From: Lysobacter sp. | GTDB taxonomy: Bacteria > Pseudomonadota > Gammaproteobacteria > Xanthomonadales > Xanthomonadaceae | DNA: 64,000 nt | Direction: 5' to 3' | Assembly: GCA_011526085.1 (NCBI GenBank) | Contig: WYBC01000039.1 | Coordinates: forward strand, 1-64,000 | Shown: positions 20,347 to 31,457 of the stretch, in pieces | Layout: each line of letters opens with the position of its first letter | Position numbering within the stretch: the first letter of the stretch is position 1 | Position numbers and translations under genes: made by a program | Notes under the pieces: model-generated | What the model was told of the DNA's origin: nothing | Databases searched by the model: none | What the model saw: the letters and a program-made list of their open reading frames with translations, nothing else

Positions 20347-22158
20347 ATGGAAGCGCAACAAGCCCTGTTCCTGGTCATCCTGACCGCCACGCTGGCGTTG
20401 TTCGTCAGCGAAAAACTGCGCGTGGACCTCGTGGCGATGCTGGCCCTGCTGGCGTTGACCCTGACCGGCATCCTGGACCCGAAGCAGGCGCTGTCCGGGT
20501 TTTCCAGCGAACCGGCGATCATCGTGGCGGCGGTGTTCGTGCTATCGGCGGGATTGTCGGCCACCGGCATCACCGACCGCATCGGCGCCGGCATCGCGCG
20601 CGCGGCCGGCGGCAGCGAGTGGCGCACGATCGCGGTGGTGATGCCCGCGACCGCGGCGCTCGCGGCGTTCTCGCATCACGTGATGGTCACCGCGATGATG
20701 CTGCCCATCCTGATGCGACTGGCGCGCGACCAGAAGCTGGCGACCTCCCGCCTGTTGATGCCGATGTCGCTGGCCGCATCGCTGGGCACCACGCTGACGC
20801 TGATCAGCGCGCCCGCGTTCCTGCTGGCCAACGATCTGCTCGAACGCGACGGGCAACCGTCGCTGGACATCTTCGCGATCACGCCGATCGGCGTGGTGCT
20901 GGTGCTGCTGGGGACCGTGTACATGCTGCTGGCCCGCTGGCTGGTGCCCAAGCGCAGCGGCGAATCCACGCAATCCGACTACCTGCGCCTGGAACGCTAT
21001 TACACCGAACTGCTGGTGGAAGCGGATTCTCCCTGGATCGGCAAGACCCGCGCCGCTTTCGAGAAGACCTTCGGCGACCGCCTGCAGGTGGTGGACTGGC
21101 TGCGTCACGGCGTGCGCCGCAGGCAACAGCACACCGACAGTCCGTTCGAGGCCGGCGACGTGCTGCTGGTGCGCGCCTCGCCGGACGAAATCGCGTCGAT
21201 CAAGGACGAACCCGGGCTCGCGCTGCATGCGGTCGCCAAGTACGGCGAACAGCCCGACGCCGCGTACAAGCCCGAACTGCTCGGCGAAGAACAGCTGGTG
21301 CAGGCGATCGTGGCGCCGCACTCAGAATTCATCGGCCGCAGCGTGGCCAGCGTCGACTTCCTGCGCAGCCTCGGCGTGGTGGTCGTGGGCCTGTGGCGCA
21401 AGGAAGGCTGGCTGCACGGCGAACTGTCCGAAATGCCGCTGCAGGAAGGCGATCTGCTGGTGCTGTGGGGCCGACAGCAGAATTACGAACAGCTGTCCTC
21501 GCATCACGGCTTCCTGATGCTGATGCCGTTCGACGGGCAGAAGAAGACCCGCAGCCGCGCGCCGCTCGCGCTGCTGATCATGGCCGCGGCGATCGTCGCC
21601 TCCGCCACCGAACTGCTGCAGCCGCAGATCGCGTTCCTGGCGGGCGCGGCGGCGATGGTGCTCACGCGCTGCGTCGGCGTGGAGCAGGCCTATCGCGAGA
21701 TCGACGTGCGCATTTTCGTGATGATCGCCGGCGTGATTCCGCTGGGCATCGCCATGGAACGCACCGGCACCGCATCGCTGTTCGCCGACTACCTGCTGGG
21801 CCACGCGGCGCACTGGTCGCCGCTGACCCTGCTGCTGGTGATGTTCGGCGCCGCCGCGCTGCTGACCCAGATCCTCTCCGACGCCGCCACGACCGTGCTG
21901 CTGTGCCCGATCGCGCTGGCGCTGGCCGAAGGCCTGGGCCTGCCGCCGACGCCGTTCGTCGTGTGCACGGCGGTGGGCGCGGTGGCCTCGTTCCTCACGC
22001 CCATCGGCCATCACGGCAACCTGCTGATCCTCAACCCAGGCCAGTACACCTTCGGCGATTTCCTCCGCGTCGGCGCGCCGCTGACGCTGCTGATCGCGCT
22101 GACCACCGCCTGGCTCGCGCGCTGGATCTGGCTGGGCGGCCCGCTGCTGCCGATGTGA
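20347..22158 (+). CDS. SLC13-family (DASS) permease with two RCK_C (TrkA-C) domains
   Basis: 603 aa. Two blocks of transmembrane helices (about 5-195 and 390-600) flank a central cytosolic segment. This carries two TrkA-C/RCK_C-like domains (about 205-285, 295-380; 'GDVLLVRASPDEIASI' and 'GDLLVLWGRQQNYEQL'). A SLC13 permease with inserted RCK_C is the YbhI/SAR-type family, which moves anions such as sulfate or dicarboxylates with sodium, possibly gated by ligand. The conserved TPIGHHGNLLI near the end matches the S/T-P-[ILV]-G-x-x-x-N signature of the family. Substrate unknown. Confidence 0.85.
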   Translation: MEAQQALFLVILTATLALFVSEKLRVDLVAMLALLALTLTGILDPKQALSGFSSEPAIIVAAVFVLSAGLSATGITDRIGAGIARAAGGSEWRTIAVVMPATAALAAFSHHVMVTAMMLPILMRLARDQKLATSRLLMPMSLAASLGTTLTLISAPAFLLANDLLERDGQPSLDIFAITPIGVVLVLLGTVYMLLARWLVPKRSGESTQSDYLRLERYYTELLVEADSPWIGKTRAAFEKTFGDRLQVVDWLRHGVRRRQQHTDSPFEAGDVLLVRASPDEIASIKDEPGLALHAVAKYGEQPDAAYKPELLGEEQLVQAIVAPHSEFIGRSVASVDFLRSLGVVVVGLWRKEGWLHGELSEMPLQEGDLLVLWGRQQNYEQLSSHHGFLMLMPFDGQKKTRSRAPLALLIMAAAIVASATELLQPQIAFLAGAAAMVLTRCVGVEQAYREIDVRIFVMIAGVIPLGIAMERTGTASLFADYLLGHAAHWSPLTLLLVMFGAAALLTQILSDAATTVLLCPIALALAEGLGLPPTPFVVCTAVGAVASFLTPIGHHGNLLILNPGQYTFGDFLRVGAPLTLLIALTTAWLARWIWLGGPLLPM

Positions 22159-22181
22159 GCGGCGTCTGTCGCATGTCGTGC

Positions 22182-22270
22182 CGGTAGAGCGGCCTTCAGG
22201 CCGCTGCTTCTATCGCAAACAACAGCGGCCTGGTTTTCAACAGTCGAAAGACTGGTCAGGCCACTCTACC
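22182..22270. repeat. REP-like inverted repeat, copy A
   Basis: The left arm GGTAGAGCGGCCT pairs imperfectly with the right arm AGGCCACTCTACC at 22258-22270. Inside is a short palindrome around GAGCGGCCTTCAGGCCGCTG (22187-22206). The same 20-mer occurs in copy B at 22921-22940, so this is a dispersed element, similar to REP/BIME units of other gammaproteobacteria. Confidence 0.75.
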
Positions 22271-22293
22271 GCATCGACGCACCGACGGTTTAC

Positions 22294-22323
22294 GAAAAAG
22301 CCCGGCGATCGCCTGGCTTTTTC
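22294..22323. terminator. Bidirectional terminator
   Basis: GAAAAAGCC-C-GGCG at 22294-22307 pairs with CGCC-T-GGCTTTTTC at 22310-22323, with A-tract and T-tract on opposite sides. It can end transcripts from both the permease (plus) and the small minus-strand gene. Confidence 0.8.
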
Positions 22324-22493
22324 CGCTTGACCCGCCCTGTGCGATGTCCCCATCGGCTCGAAGCCAAGGTCTTACGATCGCAAACGAGCGCATGAACGAA
22401 AGGGCAATAAAACGTCCATCGTAGGGTGGAACCGCCGAAGGCGATTCCGCCATCAAGCAACGGGCGACGCTTCCCTAAGTGCATTGCCATCGC

Positions 22494-22712
22494 TCACTTC
22501 TTCAAGCCTGCGACCACTTCCGACACGCTCAGTCCCAGCTCGAGCTGAAGGCGCACGTATTCGCGCTCCTTGCGCGACAGCTTGCGGCCCATCTCGATAC
22601 GCACATCCTCGGCTTCCAGAATGCGCAGCAGCCTGGGCATCGCGGAGCCGATGGCGTCAGGCCCGTAACCCGCTTCGCGCAAGGCCGCAGTCAGAAGGGC
22701 TTTTATATCCAT
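22494..22712 (-). CDS. Small hypothetical protein, helix-turn-helix-like tail
   Basis: 72 aa (MDIKALLTAALREAGYGPD...). Mostly helical and charged. The second half, LSRKEREYVRLQLELGLS followed by VSEVVAGLKK, has the look of a small helical DNA-binding or regulator fold. No family recognised. The start ATG follows TCTGGAC. An upstream in-frame ATG would add 31 unrelated residues. It is isolated between two REP-like elements (22182-22270 and 22915-22982) and has its own flanking terminators, so it may be a small mobile or recently acquired gene. Confidence 0.55.
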   Translation of the reverse strand: MDIKALLTAALREAGYGPDAIGSAMPRLLRILEAEDVRIEMGRKLSRKEREYVRLQLELGLSVSEVVAGLKK

Positions 22713-22914
22713 GGTGCGTCCAGATCGATTCGAGGCACTGCATTGTGCACCAGGGGATACGTGCATTTCATGAGCGAATTGCCCGGGTACGTGCACGGCA
22801 CGCACCCGGGAGAACGCAAGCGGTCAAGTATCGGTAATGGTTCATGATCAAAAGGCCCGGGTGTGGCCTTCGGCCTTATCCGGGCGACTGACTGTCTGTC
22901 TGTTGCATTCAGTG

Positions 22915-22982
22915 CCGGTGGAGCGGCCTTCAGGCCGCTGTTTCTACCCAAAAGAGCAGCGGCCTGAAGACCACTCTGCCGG
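22915..22982. repeat. REP-like inverted repeat, copy B
   Basis: The left arm (22915-22940) begins CCGGTGGAGCGGCC and ends in the shared 20-mer, 22921-22940. The right arm (22957-22982), CAGCGGCC through CTGCCGG, pairs with it along 26 bases with few mismatches. The spacer is TTTCTACCCAAAAGAG. Confidence 0.75.
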
Positions 22983-23000
22983 GCAGAAGCGCAGACGCAA

Positions 23001-23030
23001 GAAAAAGCCCGGCATTCGCCGGGCTTTTTC
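23001..23030. terminator. Terminator after the ABC-2 permease gene
   Basis: A perfect 13-bp stem GAAAAAGCCCGGC (23001-23013) and GCCGGGCTTTTTC (23018-23030), loop ATTC, A/T tracts on both sides. It sits 21 bases past the minus-strand permease stop and can work in both directions. Confidence 0.9.
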
Positions 23031-23050
23031 CGCTTCCGCCACGATGCGGC

Positions 23051-24240
23051 TTACGCCGAAATCGCGAGCTTTTCCTGGCGGTAGCGCCAGATCGCCGCGA
23101 TCCACAGCACCGCGGCCAGCGCGAAGGCGCAGCCGAGATAGATCGCCCATTGTTCGGGCGATGCGGTCTCGCCGCGCGTCGCCTTCACCAGCATCTGGTT
23201 CTGCGACAGGAACGGGACGGCGTATTGCCACAGGTCCTGGTCCTTCAGCGGATACGCCATCAGCGCGTAGCCCGGCAGCATCGGCATGAACATCAGCCAG
23301 ACCATGTGGCTCTGCGCTTCCTTCATGCTCTTGGCGCCGGCCGAGATGAAGGTGAGCAGCGCGGTGCCGATCAGCACCATCGGCGCCAGCACCAGCAGCA
23401 TGCGGCCGATCGCCGGGAACGACACGTCGAGCGCGCTGGCCATCGCGCTGGTGGACAACGCCGCGCTGAGCTTGAACGACAACAGCGTGAGCACCACGCT
23501 GGCGACGCCGATCAGGCCCGCCGCGGCCATCTTGCCGCTGACCAGACTGGCGCGCGACACCGGCGTGGCCAGCAGCGGTTCGAGCGACTGGCGTTCGCGT
23601 TCGCCGGCGGTCACGTCCATGGTCAGGTTGGCGCCGCCCATGAACGCGAACAGCACCAGGATCAGCGGCAGGATGATCGACATCAGCCGGCCCTGTTTCG
23701 CTTCCGGCGTGGCCACGTCGCGCTGCGCCACCATCACCGATTGCGCGAGCGCGGGATTCAGGCCGCGCGCCACCAGCCGCAGCGCGCCGACCTGACGGCT
23801 GTAGCCGTTGAGCGCCGCGCGCAGGCGTTCCACCGGCACATCGGCGTTGGTGCGGGTGGTGTCGGCGACGATCTCGACCTTCGCTGGCCGGCTGGCGCGC
23901 CAGTCTTCGGCGAAGTCCGGTGCGATGACCAGGGCCACGTCTTCGTCCTGGTTGCGGATGGCCGCGACCAGATCCTTCGGCGGCGCCTTGGCGCGGATGT
24001 CCTGGGTGGCGAGGAAGGCGATCAGGTTCGGCGCGTAGTCCGCGCCGACCACCGGGATCTCCAGCGGTTTCTCCAGCTGGGTGCTGACCCGCGCTTCCAT
24101 CAGCTTGCCCATGCCCAGCATCAACAGCGGATAGACCAGCGGGCCGAGCAGCAGCGCCATCAGGAAGGTGCGGCGGTCGCGGACGAAGTCGCGCAGTTCC
24201 TTGCGGAACACGGTGACGAATGCGGAGAAGGACGAGGTGC

Positions 24241-24244
<4 letters not shown>
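23051..24244 (-). CDS. ABC-2 type transporter permease (NatB-like, Na+ export family)
   Basis: 397 aa. One N-terminal membrane helix (about 28-45), a large extracytoplasmic segment (about 60-190), then five to six membrane segments in the C-terminal half. Signature segment: VTAGERERQSLEPLLATPVSR, matching the conserved 'GE+E+ T+EPLL' region of NatB/YhaP permeases. The start ATG overlaps the stop of the ATPase gene (ATGA), so the two should be translated together. Family members export Na+, drugs or haem-type compounds. Substrate not determined. Confidence 0.88.
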
Positions 24245-24987
<743 letters not shown>

Positions 24988-25087
24988 GGGAACCTCGGAA
25001 TGCTTGGAGGATGCTTCGTGATGATGTTTCGTGGCCGGGCCACCGATCCATCGGTCGGCGCCGAGCGCGAGCGAAGAGGTCGGCAGT

Positions 25088-25125
25088 GTCCCCCGAGTCG
25101 GGGGACCGCGCCGCAACGCGGCGCG
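25088..25125. repeat. Two adjacent hairpins between the hydrolase and natA
   Basis: GTCCCCCG-AGT-CGGGGGAC (25088-25106) is followed at once by CGCGCCGC-AAC-GCGGCGCG (25107-25125; the boundary base is shared). They lie 63-100 bases past the minus-strand hydrolase stop and have no T-run, so the role could be attenuation, mRNA protection or a dispersed palindrome. Confidence 0.6.
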
Positions 25126-25187
25126 AGGGGGTTGGAGGTACGTCGGCGCTTCCGGGGCGACGACCGTTCAAGCGAAGTCGAATTCGA

Positions 25188-26690
25188 TCAAGGCTCCCAG
25201 CCGTAATAGCCCGCGAACGGCGGCGACGCCTTCAGCCGTTTCAGGCACTCGGCATCGAGCGCTTTCGCGTCGGCGGTTTCGACGAACTGCGCGTACAGCT
25301 TCGGCATGCAGCCGGTGGTGAGCACGCTGTGGCCCTGGCCCGGCAGCACCAGATGGCGGCCCTTCGGCAGGGTCTTCACCACTTCGTCGCCATAGCGCGG
25401 CGGCGTGACCGGATCGAGTTCGCCGCTGATCGCCAGCACCGGTACATCGCCCGACAGCGGTTTGCGGAAGTCCGGATCGCGCGTGCCCTTGGGCCACACC
25501 GCGCACTGCGCCTGGATGAACTCGGCGATGCTGTTGCCCATGATCGTGTTCTCGTCTTCGGGCCGCGACCGGATCTCCGGATCCTCGGTGCAGCTCACCG
25601 ACAGATGCATGCCCAGCGCCATCGAATCGCCGACATCGCCGCTCAGCGCGCGCGCCTGCGACAACAGGGTTTCGTAACGGCCCTGCGCGGCGTCGTGCAG
25701 GATCAGCGGCAGCATCGACGCCGATTCCGGGCGATAGGCGTAGAAGCGCAGCAGCGCGCCCAGATGCGCGAAGCGCGGCACTTCCTCGCGCCATTCGCCG
25801 CTGGTCGGGTCGCGATAGCGCACCGCCGCCAGGCCGCCGCCCTGCAGCGTGGCGCGCACCTGCGCGAGCAGCGTCGCCGGATCGCCGATGTTGCGCTTGC
25901 AGGCGGCATCGGCGACGCAGCGCGCGAACTGGCGCTTGATCGCGGCATCGAGGTTCTGCGCGTGTTCCTGGCCCAGCACCAGCGTGTTCGGCGCGATCGA
26001 ATCGAGTGTGACCGTGCGCGTGTGCTTCGGATAGCGCGCCGCGTACTGCTGGGCGACGCGGGTGCCGTAGGAAATGCCGGCGAGGTTGAGCCGGTCGACG
26101 CCGATCGATTCGCGCAGCAGGTCGAGATCGCGGATGTGTTCGGCGGTGCCGTAGAGACGCAGGTCGGCGTTCTTCGCCAGGCGGTCGCGACAGCGTTCGG
26201 TCAGTGCGCGCATCCGCGCGGGATCTTCGGATTCGGCCGAGGTGTCGTCCAGTCCGGTCAGCTCCTCGCACTGCAGCAGATGCGAACCGCCGGTGCCGCG
26301 CGCGTCCATCAGCAGCACGTTGCGGCTGCGGCGCACGTCGCCGAGCGCATCGTGCAGCATCGGATAACTGTCGAGGATCGATTGGCCCGGGCCACCGGCG
26401 ATGATCACCACCGGATCGGCGGCCGCCAGGTTCTTCGCCGGAATCATCGCCACCGCCAGGCCGATCCTGCGGCCGTCCGGCGCCGCGGGATTCTCGGGCG
26501 CCATCAGCGTGGCGCACTGCGCGTCCACGCTCTGGCCGGTGTCGCCGCCCAGGGTGCAGGGCTTGAACACCAGGCGGCCGTAGCGCAGATCGCCCTTGGC
26601 GTCGGTCTTCGGGGTCACGGGTTTTTCGGCCTTCCCGCCGCAGGCGACGAGCGCCAGGGCGAGAACGGTCAGGGACAGGGGTCTGAGCAT
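25188..26690 (-). CDS. TAP-like alpha/beta hydrolase lipoprotein (prolyl/tripeptidyl aminopeptidase family)
   Basis: 500 aa. A lipoprotein signal ends in LVACGG (Cys about 17). The alpha/beta-hydrolase fold has the oxyanion segment VIIAGGPGQS and nucleophile elbow GISYGTR. A TAP-like C-terminal domain (from about 390) carries the GELDPVTPPRYG acid site, and the histidine sits in GQGHSVL. Members hydrolyse peptides from the N-terminus (S33 family). Lipidation places it at the periplasmic side of a membrane. Start: the ATG that gives a clean signal, preceded by GTTCCCGCA. Confidence 0.88.
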   Translation of the reverse strand: MLRPLSLTVLALALVACGGKAEKPVTPKTDAKGDLRYGRLVFKPCTLGGDTGQSVDAQCATLMAPENPAAPDGRRIGLAVAMIPAKNLAAADPVVIIAGGPGQSILDSYPMLHDALGDVRRSRNVLLMDARGTGGSHLLQCEELTGLDDTSAESEDPARMRALTERCRDRLAKNADLRLYGTAEHIRDLDLLRESIGVDRLNLAGISYGTRVAQQYAARYPKHTRTVTLDSIAPNTLVLGQEHAQNLDAAIKRQFARCVADAACKRNIGDPATLLAQVRATLQGGGLAAVRYRDPTSGEWREEVPRFAHLGALLRFYAYRPESASMLPLILHDAAQGRYETLLSQARALSGDVGDSMALGMHLSVSCTEDPEIRSRPEDENTIMGNSIAEFIQAQCAVWPKGTRDPDFRKPLSGDVPVLAISGELDPVTPPRYGDEVVKTLPKGRHLVLPGQGHSVLTTGCMPKLYAQFVETADAKALDAECLKRLKASPPFAGYYGWEP

Positions 26691-26838
26691 TGCGGGAACT
26701 CCGGTGCGGATCGTGTGCGGGCCCTCGGGCCCGGCGTCGGGAATCATGACGCGGAACGGTGGCCGATGTGACCACGACGGCTGTGATCAGGACAGATGTG
26801 AAGGGATGGATGGGCGCAACGCGCGAAGATCGCCGCGG

Positions 26839-28026
26839 TCATGCCGCGGCCGGCCGCGCGGACGCCGCCTCGGCCTCCTGCCGCAGCGACGCCAGTTCGT
26901 CCTGCAGGAACGGCACGCTGCCGGCGTCGCTGCAGGCCTGCAATCCGCGTTCGCCGCGTGCGATCGCAGCGAGCGCGGCCTGCGCATCGCCTGCGGCGAG
27001 CGCGAGCGCCGCTTCGGTGAGCGCGCGCGACGCCGGCTCCACCACGCCGCCGCCGGCGCGCGCATGCCAGGCCTGCGCGGTCGCGAGATCATGGCGATAG
27101 CGCACGGAGAAGTAGGCGATCTCGTTCGCCAGCGCCTGCCGGAATCCGGCCGGGTAGGCGTCGTGGCCGGCGGCCACGCGATCGATCCATTCCGCGGCGG
27201 CGGCGAGGTCGCGGCGATCCAGCGCGACCTGATAGGCCATCAGCGCGGCACCGGTGTCGCGCAGGGGTTCGTCGCCGGCGAGCGCCAGCGCACGCGCCAG
27301 CGGCGCGGGATCGCGATCGCGCGGGCGCACGCCCGACAGGCTTTCGGCATACGCGGCCATCAGCATCGCGCGCTGTTCGACCGCAGCGCCGCCGCGCAGC
27401 AGTTCGATGCACTGTCGTCCGTCGCTGAGAAACCCGCCGGCGCGCATCGGCAGCGCGGTGGCGACGAAGATCATCGTCGACATCAGGGCGAGGATCAGCA
27501 GATGCGCGGACACGCGGCCATCGAATGCGTTCGACAGCGCGAACGCCGACAGCGCCAGCAGCAGACTGGCCAGCGGTCCGCCGATCACCAGCGGCAACAA
27601 CTGGCCGCGGATCGGCCGCTGCGGATCGGGCAGGGCCGCGGCGAGACCGCCCATGGTCTGCCCGCTGAAGAACCAGTCGAGCTTCACGCCCGACACCGTG
27701 CGCCGCAGGCGCAGCGGACCGACGATCAACAGCAGGAACCGCATGCCGCGCGACAGGCCGCCGGCGAGATGCCCGAGTTCGTGCACCAGGATCACGACGA
27801 AGAAGGTCAGCGGCAACAGCAGCAGATCGAATCCGCCGAGGGCGCCGAGACCGTGCTCGAGCCAACCGCCGTGCGCGAGACGCTTGCCGACCAGAATGCC
27901 GCCATACCCGAGGGCGGCACCGGCCAGCGCCGGCAACAGCACGGCAGCGAACCGGCGTGCGCGCGATGCCGGTGCGGCAGGCGGCGGCGCGGCGCCCGGC
28001 GCGGCGGGCGTGACATCGTCGGACAT
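26839..28026 (-). CDS. M50-like integral membrane zinc metalloprotease with a helical repeat C-terminus
   Basis: 395 aa. After a short Pro/Ala-rich N-terminus it has several hydrophobic segments and an HELGH motif (H82, E83, H86) within a hydrophobic stretch, the pattern of M50/site-2 proteases. The second half (about 215-390) is Ala-rich and helical, like TPR units (DPAPLARALALAGDEPLRDTGAALMAYQVALDRRDLAAAAEW). No clear LDG motif for the third ligand was found; QCIELLRG lies where such a residue might be, so activity is likely but unproven. It stands between the hydrolase and the ferredoxin reductase on the same strand. Confidence 0.8.
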   Translation of the reverse strand: MSDDVTPAAPGAAPPPAAPASRARRFAAVLLPALAGAALGYGGILVGKRLAHGGWLEHGLGALGGFDLLLLPLTFFVVILVHELGHLAGGLSRGMRFLLLIVGPLRLRRTVSGVKLDWFFSGQTMGGLAAALPDPQRPIRGQLLPLVIGGPLASLLLALSAFALSNAFDGRVSAHLLILALMSTMIFVATALPMRAGGFLSDGRQCIELLRGGAAVEQRAMLMAAYAESLSGVRPRDRDPAPLARALALAGDEPLRDTGAALMAYQVALDRRDLAAAAEWIDRVAAGHDAYPAGFRQALANEIAYFSVRYRHDLATAQAWHARAGGGVVEPASRALTEAALALAAGDAQAALAAIARGERGLQACSDAGSVPFLQDELASLRQEAEAASARPAAA

Positions 28027-28113
28027 GCATGGACTCCTGGCGCGTTGCGGCGCCGGATGGCGTCCGCCTGTGGACAGGACGAGGATTCCGGGCGGTTGTG
28101 ACCGCCCGCAGCC

Positions 28114-28875
28114 TCACTTGCTGCTGACGTACTTCTCGCGGCGAATGTGCGGCACCGGCAGGTGGTGGCCTTTCAGCGTCTCGAAGCAGGCGTCGACCAT
28201 GTTCGGATTGCCGCAGAGGTAGGCGATGTCGCCGTCGGCCTGCGGCGCGAATTCGGCCAGCTGGTCCTGCACGTAGCCCTTGCGCACGTCGGCGTGCGCG
28301 TGCGGCGAATCGGCCGCCGGCAGTTCGCGCGAGAAACACGGCACGAAACGGAAGCCCGGATGCGCGTTCGCGAAAGCGCGGAATTCGTCGCCGTACAGCA
28401 GCTCTTCGGGCGTGCGCGCGCCGAACAGCAGCACCACTTCGATCCCGCGGCCGGCGATCTGTTCGGCCAGTTGCGGCAGCATCGCGCGATACGGGGTGAC
28501 GCCGGTGCCGGTGCCGATCAGCAGATAGCGGCGATTGGCGTCGTTCGGCATCAGGCAGAACCGGCCGTAGGGGCCGCTGGCCTGGATGGTGCCGCCTTCG
28601 GGCAGGTCCTCGAACAGCGCGGTGGCCGCGCCGCCGGTGACGTAACTGACCGCGATCTCCACCGCTTCGTCCGGCGGCCGGCCATGGTCGCGCCGGGTCG
28701 CGAGCGAATAGCTGCGCTTGGTCGCGGTGCCGTCGGGATAGTGGAAATGCACCTGCAGGAATTGGCCCGGGATGTAGTCCAGCGGCTCGCCATCGTCGCG
28801 GACGAATCCGAGATGGGCGACGGTGGGGGCCAGCATCCTGCGGCCGACGAGCTTGAGCGGGAAATGGGCGGGCAC
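28114..28875 (-). CDS. fpr: Ferredoxin--NADP+ reductase (Fpr type)
   Basis: 253 aa, E. coli Fpr is 248 aa. It has the FAD-binding KRSYSLATRRD motif, the NADP-binding LIGTGTGVTPYRAML and the YLCGNPNMVDAC segment, with a C-terminal EKYVSSK in place of the usual aromatic residue of some Fprs. It moves electrons between NADPH and ferredoxin or flavodoxin, supporting iron-sulfur and oxidative-stress functions. It is divergent from the ABC exporter pair. Confidence 0.9.
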   Translation of the reverse strand: MPAHFPLKLVGRRMLAPTVAHLGFVRDDGEPLDYIPGQFLQVHFHYPDGTATKRSYSLATRRDHGRPPDEAVEIAVSYVTGGAATALFEDLPEGGTIQASGPYGRFCLMPNDANRRYLLIGTGTGVTPYRAMLPQLAEQIAGRGIEVVLLFGARTPEELLYGDEFRAFANAHPGFRFVPCFSRELPAADSPHAHADVRKGYVQDQLAEFAPQADGDIAYLCGNPNMVDACFETLKGHHLPVPHIRREKYVSSK

Positions 28876-28924
28876 GGTGATGTCTTGGAATGGAGTGTTG
28901 TCCGGCCGATCCCGGCCGGGCGCC

Positions 28925-28930
28925 TATACT
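28925..28930 (+). promoter_or_regulatory. Possible -10 element of the ABC exporter operon
   Basis: TATACT at 28925-28930 is a 5/6 match to TATAAT, 69 bases upstream of the ATG. A TTGTCC 21 bases upstream (28898-28903) is too far to be a canonical -35, so the promoter may use a different -35 or an activator. Confidence 0.4.
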
Positions 28931-28998
28931 AACCGTTCCGCCGCGCCCCCTGCCGCACGCCCCGTGCGGGCTCCCGTCCGCGGCGCAGAGGACCCCCG

Positions 28999-29987
<989 letters not shown>

Positions 29988-29991
<4 letters not shown>

Positions 29992-30779
29992 AGACCGAAT
30001 CGATGACCATCGGCCAGCGCCACCGCATCGCGCTGCTCACCATCGTCCGCCGCGAAGTCAGCCGGATCCTGCGCATCTGGGGCCAGACCCTGGTGCCGCC
30101 GGCGATCACGATGACTCTGTATTTCCTGATCTTCGGCGGCCTGATCGGTTCGCGCGTCGGCGAGATGGACGGCATCCGCTACATGGATTTCATCGTCCCC
30201 GGCCTGGTGATGATGAGCATCATCCAGAACAGCTACGGCAACATCTCATCGAGTTTCTTCGGCGCCAAGTTCGGCCGCCACGTCGAGGAACTGCTGGTCA
30301 GCCCGATGCCGGCCTGGGTGATCCTAGGCGGCTACGTCGCCGGCGCGGTGCTGCGCGGGCTGATGGTCGGCGCGATCGTGCTGGTGATCGCGATGTTCTT
30401 CACCAAGGTCCGCGTGCCGCATCCGCTGGTGACGCTGAGCACGGTGATCCTGGGCGCGACCATCTTCTCGCTCGCCGGGTTCGTCAACGCGGTCTACGCG
30501 AAGAAGTTCGACGACATCGCGATCGTGCCGACCTTCATCCTCACCCCGCTGACCTATCTCGGCGGCGTGTTCTATTCGGTGAAGCTGCTGCCCGGCTGGG
30601 CCGAGGCCGCGACCCATCTCAACCCGATCTTCTACATGGTCAACGCCTTCCGCTACGGCCTGCTCGGCGTCTCCGACGTGCCGCTGTGGCTCGCGTATGC
30701 GCTGATGCTGGGCTTCGTGGTCGCGCTCGGCGGGCTGGGCCTGTGGCTGTTGAAGCGCGGCGTGGGGTTGCGGAGCTGA
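29988..30779 (+). CDS. ABC-2 permease (YadH-like)
   Basis: 263 aa with six membrane segments. Typical ABC-2 sequence is present: PPAITMTLYFLIFGGLIGSRV, FIVPGLVMMSIIQNSYGN, VEELLVSPMPAWVILGGYVAG and a final VALGGLGLWLLKRG. The ATG lies in the ATPase stop (ATGA). A second in-frame ATG (MTIGQRH) 15 bases downstream is possible. It forms a homodimer with two YadG-like ATPases. Confidence 0.92.
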
Positions 30780-30942
30780 GGGACATCCGCGGGCAATCGC
30801 ACTCGACGGCACCCGCACAACGCCGGCGCAGGCCGGCGCTGCTGCTGCATGCGGCATGCACGACGCGCCACGACGGGAGTAAGGTGGGAACGGATGCGCG
30901 GTGGCGTGCCGCGCGCCGGCGCCTGAACACAAGGACGAGGCG

Positions 30943-31368
30943 ATGTCGAACATGACGCTCAAGGACCGATTGTCGCGCGCGGCCCGGACATCCCTGCCGT
31001 TGCTGCTGATTCCGGCATTCTTTCTGGTCGGCCTGTACGCGGGCCCCCGGTTGATCGGCGCCTACCACGCGGTGTTCCCGCCCGCGCAGTACACCACCGG
31101 CGATCACACCGCGCTCTTCGCCAAGGCCGGGCATCCGGTGGTGATGTACGCCACCACCACCTGCCCGTATTGCGCGAAGGCGCGCGCGCTCTTCGCCGAA
31201 CAGGGCGTGGCGTACACCGAATACCAGATCGACAAGTCCGAGGCGGCGAACGCGGAGTTCACCGCGAAGGGCGGCATCGGCGTGCCGTTGCTGTACATCG
31301 GCGAGCGCAGGATCGACGGTTTCCGCGAAGCCACCATCCGCGACGCCCTCGCATCGCTGCGCAAGTGA
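30943..31368 (+). CDS. Membrane-anchored glutaredoxin, active site CPYC
   Basis: 141 aa. Basic N-terminus (MSNMTLKDRLSRAARTS), a single membrane helix (LPLLLIPAFFLVGLYAG), then a glutaredoxin fold with CPYC and a GVPLLYIGERRIDGF segment, the cis-proline turn of thioredoxin-like proteins. The positive N-tail predicts N-in, so the catalytic domain would lie in the periplasm. Start: ATG after GGACGAGGCG; an upstream in-frame codon is possible but lacks similarity. Two Cys-rich exported peptides follow at 89 and then 65 bases, on the same strand. Confidence 0.85.
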   Translation: MSNMTLKDRLSRAARTSLPLLLIPAFFLVGLYAGPRLIGAYHAVFPPAQYTTGDHTALFAKAGHPVVMYATTTCPYCAKARALFAEQGVAYTEYQIDKSEAANAEFTAKGGIGVPLLYIGERRIDGFREATIRDALASLRK

Positions 31369-31457
31369 TCCGCGGGCCGCGCGGTGATGTCCGCACGGCC
31401 GGGAAGGGCCCGGCGATCCGGCTTCCAACAGGGTCGCGCATACCGAGGAGAACCACC

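Larger units (their letters stand above)
22159..22493. other. Gene-poor region with REP-like hairpin and terminator
   Basis: 335 bases. It holds the first REP-like element (22182-22270), a strong terminator (22294-22323) and the 3' flank of the small minus gene. Short minus-strand frames here look like translated repeat, not genes. Confidence 0.7.
22713..23050. other. Intergenic region with second REP-like element
   Basis: 338 bases without a supported gene. It holds the REP-like element at 22915-22982 and the terminator at 23001-23030. Around 22850 lies an imperfect GC-rich hairpin (AAGGCCCGGG ... CCTTATCCGGGC). No promoter can be placed clearly. Confidence 0.7.

Noticed and set aside
22256-22490. 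Two short overlapping minus-strand frames
   Set aside because: They lie across the REP-like repeat and terminator and look like translated repeat; composition and start sites are poor.
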